A stretch of DNA of 64,000 nt from the NCBI GenBank assembly GCA_937919625.1, contig CALFRK010000047.1:62001-126000 (forward strand), written 5' to 3'. Below are positions 52,695 through 61,326 of the stretch, in pieces (the first letter of the stretch is position 1; every line of letters starts with the position of its first letter). The notes beneath the pieces are model-generated. The model was not told the origin of the DNA. It worked only from the letters and a program-made list of their open reading frames with translations, and made no database searches. Made by a program: the position numbers and the translations under genes. The DNA is from an uncultured Ilumatobacter sp. GTDB lineage: Bacteria > Actinomycetota > Acidimicrobiia > Acidimicrobiales > Ilumatobacteraceae.

Positions 52695-53615
52695 TTACGG
52701 GTTGGACTGGATGAACTGGAGCAGGTTGGTGACCAGCACCTCGGGGGCGTCCTCCTGGCAGAAGTGCCCGACGCCCGGCATCTCGACGACCGGCGCGTTG
52801 GGCCACAGGGCACGGAAATCGGCGATCGCAAAGGCCGGCGGGATGGCGCGGTCGTCCATGCCCTCCATCAGCATTGCCGGTTTCGAAACCAGATCGGGCA
52901 CGCCGGAGGCGCCCTCGATTACATACGGGGCGATTCGCCCGCTGTGGGCGTCGATCGGAAACTCGTAGGCGCCGATCGCCGAATCCCAGTCGGGGAACGG
53001 AGCCGAGTAGGCGCGAATCCAGGTGTCGGTGACGGCGGCCGAGTTCTGGAAGCCGATGATCTTCATCACCGACAACACCGTCGAACCGGCGTTGCGGAGC
53101 ACCTGCTCGGTGCGGCCCGACTGGAGACCGTCGTCGATCCACTTGAACCACGGCGAGTCGCTGATGCGTGGGATGTCTGGATCGTTGACACCGCCGTAAC
53201 CGGCGATCGTGTTGGCGAAGAAGATCCGCCTGACCCGCTCGGGATGGCGCACGGTGAACGCCGTGGCGATCGGCCCGCCCCAGTCCTGCCCAACCAGCGT
53301 GATGTCGCGCAGCCCAAGGTGTTCGACCAGCGACACCAGGTTTTCGACATGCGTCTTCAGCGTGTAGTCGCGATCCTGAGGCGTCTCCGACTTTCCGAAT
53401 CCCATGTGGTCGGGCACGATCACGCGGTGCTGCCGGCTGAATGGCGCGATCAGGTTGCGGTAGAGATAGCCCCAGGTCGGCTCGCCGTGCAGGCACACGA
53501 TGACCTGGCCGTTGCGAGGCCCCTCGTCGACGTAGTGCTGGCGAAACCCGTGCCCGTCGAAGATGTGGGGGGCGAAGGGGAAGGTGCCGTCGAAGTCGTC
53601 GTCGAGGTCGATCAT
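52695..53615 (-). CDS. Haloalkane-dehalogenase-like alpha/beta hydrolase
   Basis: 306 aa from ATG 53615. Oxyanion and halide region HGEPTWGYLYRN, nucleophile Asp in LVGQDWGGPIA with adjacent Trp, and catalytic His in GVGHFCQEDAPEVL. The Asp nucleophile and Trp neighbour are those of haloalkane dehalogenases and of OleB beta-lactone decarboxylases. Its place 1.4 kb from the ole genes leaves both readings open. The longer frame to 53969 covers the antisense of the aminotransferase gene and is not used. Confidence 0.8.
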   Translation of the reverse strand: MIDLDDDFDGTFPFAPHIFDGHGFRQHYVDEGPRNGQVIVCLHGEPTWGYLYRNLIAPFSRQHRVIVPDHMGFGKSETPQDRDYTLKTHVENLVSLVEHLGLRDITLVGQDWGGPIATAFTVRHPERVRRIFFANTIAGYGGVNDPDIPRISDSPWFKWIDDGLQSGRTEQVLRNAGSTVLSVMKIIGFQNSAAVTDTWIRAYSAPFPDWDSAIGAYEFPIDAHSGRIAPYVIEGASGVPDLVSKPAMLMEGMDDRAIPPAFAIADFRALWPNAPVVEMPGVGHFCQEDAPEVLVTNLLQFIQSNP

Positions 53616-53646
53616 CCGCCCAGTGTTGCCGACGCGCCCACCCGGT

Positions 53647-54828
53647 TCAACACTTGGCGACGGCGTTGGCAAGCCGAGCGGCGGCTTCGCCGAGCAGGTT
53701 GGGCGACAGCGTGGAGTACGCGAAGCGGGCTTTCGAGTCGGGGGCCTGATCGATCGTGAAGGCGTTGCCAGGCACGAACGCGACGCCGGCTTGCAGGGCG
53801 TGGTGCAGTAGCGCGGTGGTGTCGGCAATATTGGGAAATGTCGACCACAGGAACATTCCGCCATCGGGGCGGTGGAACCGGATTTGATCTCCGAGTGTCG
53901 ACTCGAGCGCGTCCGACAGGGCGTCGCAGCGGTCGCGGTAGATCGGCACGATCCGGGCCTTCTGGGCATCGAGCCAGCCGTCCCGCCCGACGACGTTCGC
54001 CAGCAACAGCTGGGCGAAGGTCGATGTGTGCAGGTCGGCGGCTTGCTTGGCGCGGGCGACCCATCCCATCACTTCGGGTGGCCCGATCATCCAGCCCACC
54101 CGGAACCCAGGGGCCACGATCTTCGAGAATGTGCTGAGATAAACGACCCGATTCGTGAAGCTGGCGACGGGTGGCAGCGGGTCGCCATGGAACCGGATCG
54201 CGCCGTAGGGGTCGTCCTCGACAATCAGCAACCCGTACCGATCGGCGAGGGCAGCGAGATGCTTGCGACGCTCCAACGACATCGTTGCGCCGGATGGGTT
54301 GTGGAAGTTGGGCACTACGTACACAAACTTCGGCCGTAATCCGGCCTCGAGCCGTTCCGCCAACAGCTCGACCTGCATGCCGTGTTCGTCACCGGGGATC
54401 ACCTCGAAACGCGGCTCGAACAGTTCGATCGCCTGCACCGCTCCGAGATAGGCGGGGGATTCGGATACGACGACGTCACCCGGATCGACGAGCACCTTGG
54501 CGAGCAGATCGAGCGCCTGTTGCGAGCCGTGCGTGACCACGATCTCGCCCTCGACGGCGATCGGCCGGCCCAAGATCGAGGTGTATTCGTCAGCAATCCA
54601 TTGGCGTAGTTCTGTCACGCCGTCGGTGGCGCTGTATTGCACGACCCGCGGCCCATACTCGCCGAGCAAGCGGTCGGCCTCCCTGCGAAGGTCCGCCAGC
54701 GGAAAGCTGTCGGGCGTTGGAAGCCCTCCGGCGAGCGACAGCATGTCGCTCATCTCGGTGACCTTCAACAGGTCGCGGATCGCCGACGAGCGAAGTCCGG
54801 TGGTTCGTTTGGCGAAGGTGTACGTCAT
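53647..54828 (-). CDS. PLP-dependent aminotransferase (2-aminoadipate/MocR-type, class I/II)
   Basis: 393 aa from ATG 54828. Fold-type I: LAGGLPTPDSFPL, THGSQQALDLLAKVLVDPGD, YVVPNFHNPSGATMSLERR, VEDDPYGAIRF, PLP lysine in LSTFSKIVAPGFRVGW. There is no N-terminal GntR helix-turn-helix, so it is an enzyme and not a MocR regulator. It resembles 2-aminoadipate and other broad aminotransferases. Divergent from oleA; the frame open up to 55038 is not needed. Confidence 0.88.
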   Translation of the reverse strand: MTYTFAKRTTGLRSSAIRDLLKVTEMSDMLSLAGGLPTPDSFPLADLRREADRLLGEYGPRVVQYSATDGVTELRQWIADEYTSILGRPIAVEGEIVVTHGSQQALDLLAKVLVDPGDVVVSESPAYLGAVQAIELFEPRFEVIPGDEHGMQVELLAERLEAGLRPKFVYVVPNFHNPSGATMSLERRKHLAALADRYGLLIVEDDPYGAIRFHGDPLPPVASFTNRVVYLSTFSKIVAPGFRVGWMIGPPEVMGWVARAKQAADLHTSTFAQLLLANVVGRDGWLDAQKARIVPIYRDRCDALSDALESTLGDQIRFHRPDGGMFLWSTFPNIADTTALLHHALQAGVAFVPGNAFTIDQAPDSKARFAYSTLSPNLLGEAAARLANAVAKC

Positions 54829-55064
54829 GTGCGCTCCGATCGAAGATCGCGGGAACGGTAGTTCGCGTTTGGGCATCGTGCACAGGAGGAGCACCGCCAG
54901 CAGGGTGCCATCGCCACCAGCATTCATCGCACGACGACGGGGCCGCGCTCGCTGTGTGCGCGGATACTGGAGGGTCCGACCCGTTTCAGGTCCCACGTGA
55001 GTCCGGACGGGCCCTCTGGCGAATAGGGTGTTGCCCAACGACTAGCAGGACTTTGCAGGAAACC

Positions 55065-56087
55065 ATGACCAAGAATGCCAACTTCAGCTTTGAGGACGTC
55101 GCCGTCGTCTCGATACAGGCCTGCGAAGCGCCAATGGTCATCTCATCTGCTTCGGTCGACGAGCGCCTGGCACCGTTCTACGAACGCACCAACGGAACGC
55201 CCGGCCTGCTCGAATCGTTGGCCGGAATCCGCGAGCGTCGCCAATGGCCCGAAGACGTCACCTTCACCGATGCCGCCGCGATGGCCGGCGAAAAGGCGAT
55301 CGTTGCATCCGGTATCGACCGGTCGAGGATCGGGCTCATGATCGACACCAGCGTGTGTCGTGCGCGGCTCGAGCCGTCGAGTGCCGTCACGGTTCACAAC
55401 GCGCTCGGGTTGGAGACCACCTGTCTCAACTTCGACCTCGTCAATGCCTGCCTCGGATTCATGAACGCCATGCACCTCGCCGGCATCATGATCGACGCGG
55501 GCCAGATTGACTACGCCCTGATCGTCGACGGCGAGGGCACACAAGAGATCTACGACAACACGATCAACTACCTCAACAAAAACGGCGAAGGCCTGGCAGA
55601 CATCATCGCCAACTTTGCTTCGTTGACCTTGGGGTCGGGCTCCGCCGCCGCTGTGATCGGACGCCATTCGGAGAATCCGGGCAGCCACCGCATGTTGCGC
55701 GGCTTCTTCCACGCCGCGACGCAGCACCACGAGCTGTGCGTCGGTTCGCTCGAGCGTATGACGACCGACACCCGGGCACTGCTCGACGCCGGCACCGAAC
55801 TGGCGAAGTTGGCGTGGGACGACGCCGGCGCCGGCGACACCTGGGGTGGGCGTGACCGCTACATCTTCCACCAGGTCTCGGCAGTACACACGAACGCCAT
55901 GATCGACGTGCTCGGCGTCGACCCAGACCGCGTGCCCTTGACGTTCCCGTACTACGGCAACATCGGGCCGGCGGCAGTTCCGATCACGCTCGCCTTGGAG
56001 GCCGACAAGCTGTCACCCGGAGACACGGTGCTGTGTCTCGGCATCGGTTCCGGCCTCAACGCCGGCGTCCTCGAAATTCAGTGGTAA
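55065..56087 (+). CDS. oleA: OleA: long-chain acyl-CoA thiolase
   Basis: 340 aa from ATG 55065 behind CAGGA. It is a thiolase-fold FabH relative that joins two fatty acyl-CoAs head-to-head to a beta-keto acid. Cys129 in LVNACLGFMNAM is the nucleophile, LEPSSAV carries the OleA-type Glu, HQVSAVHTNAM the catalytic His, and PYYGNIGPAAVP the Asn. The neighbours are OleBC and OleD, which makes OleA much more likely than a FabH. The end overlaps the oleBC start by 7 nt. Confidence 0.9.
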   Translation: MTKNANFSFEDVAVVSIQACEAPMVISSASVDERLAPFYERTNGTPGLLESLAGIRERRQWPEDVTFTDAAAMAGEKAIVASGIDRSRIGLMIDTSVCRARLEPSSAVTVHNALGLETTCLNFDLVNACLGFMNAMHLAGIMIDAGQIDYALIVDGEGTQEIYDNTINYLNKNGEGLADIIANFASLTLGSGSAAAVIGRHSENPGSHRMLRGFFHAATQHHELCVGSLERMTTDTRALLDAGTELAKLAWDDAGAGDTWGGRDRYIFHQVSAVHTNAMIDVLGVDPDRVPLTFPYYGNIGPAAVPITLALEADKLSPGDTVLCLGIGSGLNAGVLEIQW

Positions 56088-58633
56088 CAGGGTCGCTCGC
56101 CGCCCCGGCCAGCACACCACCCGGTGGCCTCGCCGGTCTTGAGCGGGCATGGTCGCGGTTGGTTCGTGTGCCCCGCACCGACGGTGTCGGGAGAACGTGG
56201 CACATCCTCGACAACCAGATCGAGGGCGCACGCCTGACCGTGCTGTGCGTGCACGGCAACCCGTCGTGGTCGTACCTGTTTCGCAACCTCGTTCGGCAAG
56301 CACCCGATGGCGTGCGGGTGATCGCCGTCGACCAACTGGAGATGGGGTTCTCCGAGCGCAGCGGGGGAGTTCGCCGCCTGGCGACCAGGGTCGACGACCT
56401 GTGCGAGCTCACCGAAGAACTCGGACTCGACGGACCAATCGTGACGGTCGCCCACGACTGGGGTGGTCCGATTTCGCTCGGATGGGCACAGCGTCATCTC
56501 GACCAGTTGAGCGGCGTCGTGCTGATGAACACCGCCGTGCACCAACCAGAGGGCTCTCCGGCACCGAGCTTGATCCGCCTGACGCGGTCGCGTCCGATGT
56601 TGCAGAACGTCACGGTCAGAACGACGTCGTTCATCAAAGGCGCGCTCGCGATGTCGCGCCCCAGGCCATCGGCAGAAGTGCAAAGCGGTTTCCTGGCGCC
56701 GTATCTCACTGCTGATCGGCGTCACGCGATCGCCGAGTTCGTGGCCGACATCCCGCTCGACCCTGAGCATCCGAGCGCCAACGCACTCGACCGCATCGCC
56801 GCCGATCTCGATCTGCTGCAGGATGTTCCGACCCTGCTGCTGTGGGGGTCGAAAGACAAGGTGTTTTCCGACCTGTACCTGCACGATCTCGGGCATCGGC
56901 TGCCGCACGCCAACGTCCATCGGTATCCGAAGGCCGGTCACTTCGTGTCAGAGGATGTCGACGCCGTTGGTGCGATCATCGACTGGCTCGGCATTCTGAA
57001 CGATCAGGCTGCCGTTCGGGCCGTCGGTGATGACCATCCGTCGACACTGCTCAACATGCACGGCGAGCTCGGTGACAAGCTGGCCATCGCCGAACTGATG
57101 GGCGCCGCCGAGAGCATCCCGTTTTCGCAATTCGCCGGCCTGGTCGAAGCCACCGCTGCCGGGCTTGCCGGCGTCGGCGTACTGCCGGGTGACCGCGTGG
57201 CACTGATGGTTCCACCGGGGGTCGACCTCGCCGTTTCGTTGTACGCCTGCTGGCGCGCCGGTGCCGTGATCGTGCTGATCGACTCGGGGCTCGGACCGAC
57301 GGGCATGAGTGCCGCGATCAAGGCCGCCGACCCGGCATACCTGGTCGGCATCCCGAAGGCGCTGGCAGCCGCCAAAGCGATGCGTTGGCCGGGTTGTCGG
57401 ATCAGCACCAGCCCACTGGCGGCGCCGCAACGGCGAGCACTGCGAGTGATCGCCGATCTGGCGTCACTGCGCGCCGCTCCGGGCGTACTTGCTGACCCGC
57501 CCCAAAGCACCGATCTCGCCGCCGTGGTATTCACGTCCGGTTCGACGGGGCCGTCGAAGGGCGTCGTGTATCGACATGGCCAGATCGAGGCCCAGCGCGA
57601 TGCGCTCGTCGAGCTGTACGGCATCACCACCGACGATCGGCTGGTCGCCGCCTTCGCTCCGTTCGCTCTGTTCGGCCCGGCGATGGGGCTGTCGTCGGTC
57701 GTGCCGAACATGAACGTTGCCGCTCCCGGCTCGCTGACCGCGGTGGCGCTCGGCGATGCGGTCGTCGTTGCCGATGCAACGATGGTGTTTGCCTCGCCCG
57801 CGGCATGGGCCAATGTCGTTCGAACTGCCGACGATCTGACCGATGCGCATCGTGCCGCTTTCGGTGGGGTTCGGATCGTGCTGTCGGCTGGCGCCCCTGT
57901 GCGCCCCGCGTTGCTGCGGGCGGCGGCAAACCTGTTTCCCAAGGCCACGGCCCACACGCCCTATGGCATGACCGAATGCCTGCCGGTCGCCAGCATCGGT
58001 CTGACCGAGATCGAGGCGGCCACCGGGGGCGACGGCGTGTGCGTCGGGCAGCCACTCGCCAACGTCGATGTGCAGATCCGCCGGCTCGACGCGCTCGGTC
58101 ATGCGGCCGGCGAACTCACCAGCGAGCCGGGCGTGCTCGGCGAGGTCGTCGTTCGGGCCGCCCACGCCCGAACGGGCTACGACCGGCTGTGGCACACCGA
58201 GTTCGTTGCCTCGCAACCATCGGGATCACACTCGACCGGTGACGTCGGGCATCTCGACGAGCTCGGCCGGCTCTGGATCGGTGGACGGTTGAGCGATGTG
58301 ATCTCATCGATCGATGGGCCGGTCGCTCCCGTTCGGCTCGAGCAGGCGATCGAGTCGATCGAGGGTGTCGCGTTGGCGGCCGTCGTCGGTGTCGGCCCAG
58401 CAGGGATTCAACAGTTTGTTGCCGTGATCGAGCCGATCGAGCCACCGCGCAACCCGCGTTTGGCGGGGCTCGACGCGATCGATGCGATTCGACAGGTCGG
58501 CTCCGACATCGTGGCGGTGTTCGAGGTGCCGCGGCTGCCAGTCGACCGCCGTCACAACTCGAAGATCGATCGCACCCGGGTCGCCGCGTGGGCCTCGCGC
58601 ACACTCGCCGGTGGGAGGTTGCGCAAGCTGTGA
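56081..58633 (+). CDS. oleBC: OleBC fusion: beta-lactone decarboxylase plus beta-lactone synthetase
   Basis: 850 aa from GTG 56081. Residues about 20-310 are an alpha/beta hydrolase: HGNPSWSYLFRN, nucleophile Asp in AHDWGGPISLGW, His in KAGHFVSEDVDAV. Residues about 330-850 are an AMP-binding ligase: VVFTSGSTGPSKGVVYRHGQ (P-loop), TPYGMTECLP, STGDVGHLDELGRLWIGGRLSD and a C-terminal Lys region near HNSKIDR. OleC makes the beta-lactone and OleB decarboxylates it to the cis-olefin. The fused form is known in actinobacteria. The stop overlaps the oleD start. Confidence 0.92.
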   Translation: MVTGSLAAPASTPPGGLAGLERAWSRLVRVPRTDGVGRTWHILDNQIEGARLTVLCVHGNPSWSYLFRNLVRQAPDGVRVIAVDQLEMGFSERSGGVRRLATRVDDLCELTEELGLDGPIVTVAHDWGGPISLGWAQRHLDQLSGVVLMNTAVHQPEGSPAPSLIRLTRSRPMLQNVTVRTTSFIKGALAMSRPRPSAEVQSGFLAPYLTADRRHAIAEFVADIPLDPEHPSANALDRIAADLDLLQDVPTLLLWGSKDKVFSDLYLHDLGHRLPHANVHRYPKAGHFVSEDVDAVGAIIDWLGILNDQAAVRAVGDDHPSTLLNMHGELGDKLAIAELMGAAESIPFSQFAGLVEATAAGLAGVGVLPGDRVALMVPPGVDLAVSLYACWRAGAVIVLIDSGLGPTGMSAAIKAADPAYLVGIPKALAAAKAMRWPGCRISTSPLAAPQRRALRVIADLASLRAAPGVLADPPQSTDLAAVVFTSGSTGPSKGVVYRHGQIEAQRDALVELYGITTDDRLVAAFAPFALFGPAMGLSSVVPNMNVAAPGSLTAVALGDAVVVADATMVFASPAAWANVVRTADDLTDAHRAAFGGVRIVLSAGAPVRPALLRAAANLFPKATAHTPYGMTECLPVASIGLTEIEAATGGDGVCVGQPLANVDVQIRRLDALGHAAGELTSEPGVLGEVVVRAAHARTGYDRLWHTEFVASQPSGSHSTGDVGHLDELGRLWIGGRLSDVISSIDGPVAPVRLEQAIESIEGVALAAVVGVGPAGIQQFVAVIEPIEPPRNPRLAGLDAIDAIRQVGSDIVAVFEVPRLPVDRRHNSKIDRTRVAAWASRTLAGGRLRKL

Positions 58634-59616
58634 ACGTTCTGGTCACGGGGGCATCCAGCATGATCGGTCAGCACCTTGTGGCGCGCCTGGTGGTGCGTGG
58701 CGATGTCGTAACAACGCTGCAACGCAACGCGGTCGATCAACCCGGGCAGTCCGTCACTCAAGTGCTCGGCTCGATCACCGATCGAGCAGCCGTCGAAAGG
58801 GCGTGTGCCGGTCAGGACGCGGTCGTGCACCTGGCCGCCAAGGTCGGTGTGACCGGCACCTGGGGCGAGTACCAGCAGATCAACGTCGACGGCACGGCGC
58901 TGCTGATCGAGCTGGCTCTCACGGCCGGCGTGTCGGCGTTTGTGCACGTGTCGTCGCCTGCGGTCGCACACGCCGGGGCGGCCCTGGTTGGCGCGGCGGC
59001 GGAACCCGCTGACCCATCGGCCACCCGCGGTCACTACGCGACCAGCAAGGCGATGGCCGAGCTGCTCGCCCTCGATGCCACGTCTGAGGCGATGCCGATC
59101 GTGGCGATCCGGCCACACCTCGTGTGGGGGCCGGGTGACACCCAGCTCGTCGGCCGGATCGTCGACAAGGCGCGCCAGGGGCGGCTCGCCCTGGTGGGTT
59201 CGGGTGCTGCGCTGATCGACACCACCTTTGTCGACAACGCCGCCGACGCTCTGGTCGCTGGTGTCGATCGGGCACACGAACTCGGTGGACAGGCGTTGGT
59301 GGTGTCCAACGGAGAACCACGCACGGTCCACGAGGTGGTGGCCCGGATCGTCGCTGCCGCCGGCATCGAGTGGTCGCCTCGTCACGTTCCGGCCCAGGTC
59401 GCCAAGCGCGGTGGATCTGTCGCCGAGCAGATCTGGCACCGCACAGGACGCACGGATGATCCACCGATGACGAGCTTCCTCGCCGAGCAACTCTCGACCG
59501 CCCACTGGTTCGATCAACGTTCGACCCGAGCGGCGCTGCAGTGGCAGCCGTCGATCACGCTCGACGAAGGATTCGCACGCCTCGCCGCCTGGTTCGCGGG
59601 CGGCACTAGCCGTTGA
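58630..59616 (+). CDS. oleD: OleD: 2-alkyl-3-ketoalkanoic acid reductase
   Basis: 328 aa from GTG 58630 (GTGA overlap with oleBC). Extended SDR: NVLVTGASSMIGQHL NAD(P) motif, VVHLAAKVG, HVSSPAVAHAG for the catalytic Ser, YATSKAMAE for Tyr-Lys. It reduces the OleA product to the beta-hydroxy acid used by OleC. Gene order oleA-oleBC-oleD covers the whole path from acyl-CoA to long-chain olefin. Its 3' end overlaps the convergent PPOX gene by 11 nt. Confidence 0.9.
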   Translation: MNVLVTGASSMIGQHLVARLVVRGDVVTTLQRNAVDQPGQSVTQVLGSITDRAAVERACAGQDAVVHLAAKVGVTGTWGEYQQINVDGTALLIELALTAGVSAFVHVSSPAVAHAGAALVGAAAEPADPSATRGHYATSKAMAELLALDATSEAMPIVAIRPHLVWGPGDTQLVGRIVDKARQGRLALVGSGAALIDTTFVDNAADALVAGVDRAHELGGQALVVSNGEPRTVHEVVARIVAAAGIEWSPRHVPAQVAKRGGSVAEQIWHRTGRTDDPPMTSFLAEQLSTAHWFDQRSTRAALQWQPSITLDEGFARLAAWFAGGTSR

Positions 59617-60028
59617 TCTGGCCGACGACGGAGGTCGGCGTGAATCGCACGATCAGTCTTCCTTCGTCGATCATCGCTTGTCGGTACTCGGCCCAGTCGG
59701 GATGCTCGCTGCCTGCGACCGCCCGGTAGTAGTCGACCAGACGATTGTTCGTCTCGTCGTCGGCCGAAACGGCAACCGGCGACAGCTCAGCCGTGCCGTC
59801 GAACGAGACATACGACCACGACGACGGCTCGGAGATGTGCAGCACGATGCGCGGATCGCGTGCCATGTTGCGGGTCTTGGCGCGGTCATGCGTGACCGAG
59901 ATGATGAACGAGCCACCGTCGACCACATAGGCGATATCAGACGACTGGGGGCGACCGTCGGACCGGATCGTGATGAGTGCGGCATTGCGCCGTTGGGCTG
60001 CCCACTCGAGTGCGATGTTGAGTTCCAT
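59606..60028 (-). CDS. PPOX-class, probably F420-dependent, flavin/deazaflavin-binding protein
   Basis: 140 aa split-barrel protein. NAALITIRSDGRPQSSDIAYV, VTHDRAKTRNMARDPRIVLHI, DDETNNRLVDYYRAVAGSEHPDWAEYR, RLIVRFTPT follow the TIGR03618-type pattern found in F420-using actinobacteria. It may reduce or oxidise small molecules with F420 or FMN. The leader 60029-60076 has a repeated ATCCTTGCCCG unit, and the large inverted repeat at 60077-60123 lies just upstream of it. Confidence 0.82.
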   Translation of the reverse strand: MELNIALEWAAQRRNAALITIRSDGRPQSSDIAYVVDGGSFIISVTHDRAKTRNMARDPRIVLHISEPSSWSYVSFDGTAELSPVAVSADDETNNRLVDYYRAVAGSEHPDWAEYRQAMIDEGRLIVRFTPTSVVGQING

Positions 60029-60076
60029 CGCTCCATCCTTGCCCGATCCTTGCCCGATCCCGCCGCCCTCCTCGTC

Positions 60077-60123
60077 AACGCGTGAACAACTTGCGCACTA
60101 TTTGCGCAACTTGTTCACGCGTT
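60077..60123. repeat. 47-nt near-perfect inverted repeat
   Basis: Two 21-nt arms (60077-60097 and 60103-60123) with one mismatch around the loop CTATT. The right arm contains the stop codon of the MFS gene. There is no T run on the minus strand, so a classical terminator is not assured; as it lies 49 nt before the PPOX start it may also be an operator. Confidence 0.8.
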
Positions 60124-61326
60124 GGCAGGGGAGGTCTGGGGTGGGGGGTGTTTTCCGGGTAGGGCTACTGTGCCTGCGACGGCGAGAGCCATCGCTACCG
60201 TGGCGATCGTCAGCACGATCCGTGAGCCGCCGGCATCGGACGCCACGAACACGGATACGGCGATACTCGTGATGATGCTGCCGACGTAGCGGCTCATCGA
60301 AAGCACACCTGCGGCTGCCCCGGTGCGGTGCATCGGTACCGATTCAAGTGCGGCCGTCATCAGGCTCGGAACGGCCATGCCGAGCCCGAACCCGAACGCC
60401 GCCAGCCCGATAACGAGCACGGCGGTGGTGATCGATGGCCCTCCGATCAGTAACGCCACGATCGCCGCCGTCGCAACCAACAGGCCGACACGTGAGGGAG
60501 ACCGACGGCCATAGCGGTCGCCGAAACGGCCTCCGGCTGGGCTGGTCAGGATCATCCCGATCGTCAACGCCGACAGCACGACCCCAATCGGACCCGATTT
60601 CCAACCGCGCGCATCGAGGATGATCGGCGTCAGCAGCAATAGTGCGTATTGGGCCAGCGTCGACAATGCCTGAAGTGAGAAGGCGGTGATGAAGATCGGG
60701 TTGGCGATCCGGCTGGAGGTGTCAGCTGATCGGCCGGCGGCCGGCGCCTCGACTCTGGCCGCCGGCTGCTTGATGCGCGTTGCAACTATGAGTGCGACTG
60801 CGGCGACTGGGATGTTGAACAGGAAGATCGCCTGCCACCCGAACACCTGCGTCAAAACGCCGCCGATCACAGGACCGGTCGCCGCTCCCACGCCAAGCAT
60901 CGATCCCATCAACCCGAACGTGCGGCCCTGTTGCGAGCGAGGTGTGATCGCCCGCAACAGAGACTGGACGTTCGGCCCCAGGGCGGCGGCGAACACCGCC
61001 TGGGCGACGCGGGCGGCGACCAGCAACGCAAACGTGCTTGCCGCAGCTGCAAGGGTCGAGAACACGATCATCCCGACGAGCGCGATGTTCACCGTGCGCC
61101 GGTTGCCGATCGCATCACCCAATCGCCCTGCGAGCGGCTGGCCCAGCAGCATCGCGAAGAGATAGACGGTGATCAGGATCCCCGTCGTTCCTGTGGAGAT
61201 GTCGAAATCCTCGGCAATCTTCGGGAGTGCCACGGCGATCATCGTCGAGTTCAACGGCACCAAACCCACGGCGGCGGCAATCCCCAGCACTGCCAGGGTG
61301 GAAACCCCGGATCGCTGTGTGGTCAC
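60115..61326 (-). CDS. MFS exporter, 12-helix drug-resistance type
   Basis: 403 aa from GTG 61326, overlapping the stop of the PEP-utilising gene (GTGA). Helix 1 carries GLVPLNSTMIAVALP, the motif A loop is GRLGDAIGNRR, helix 5 has the export motif GSMLGVGAATGPVIGGVL, and a second GRFGDRYGRRSP follows helix 8. This is the usual look of drug/proton antiporters. Substrate unknown. The C-terminal tail overlaps the inverted repeat. Confidence 0.88.
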   Translation of the reverse strand: MTTQRSGVSTLAVLGIAAAVGLVPLNSTMIAVALPKIAEDFDISTGTTGILITVYLFAMLLGQPLAGRLGDAIGNRRTVNIALVGMIVFSTLAAAASTFALLVAARVAQAVFAAALGPNVQSLLRAITPRSQQGRTFGLMGSMLGVGAATGPVIGGVLTQVFGWQAIFLFNIPVAAVALIVATRIKQPAARVEAPAAGRSADTSSRIANPIFITAFSLQALSTLAQYALLLLTPIILDARGWKSGPIGVVLSALTIGMILTSPAGGRFGDRYGRRSPSRVGLLVATAAIVALLIGGPSITTAVLVIGLAAFGFGLGMAVPSLMTAALESVPMHRTGAAAGVLSMSRYVGSIITSIAVSVFVASDAGGSRIVLTIATVAMALAVAGTVALPGKHPPPQTSPANA

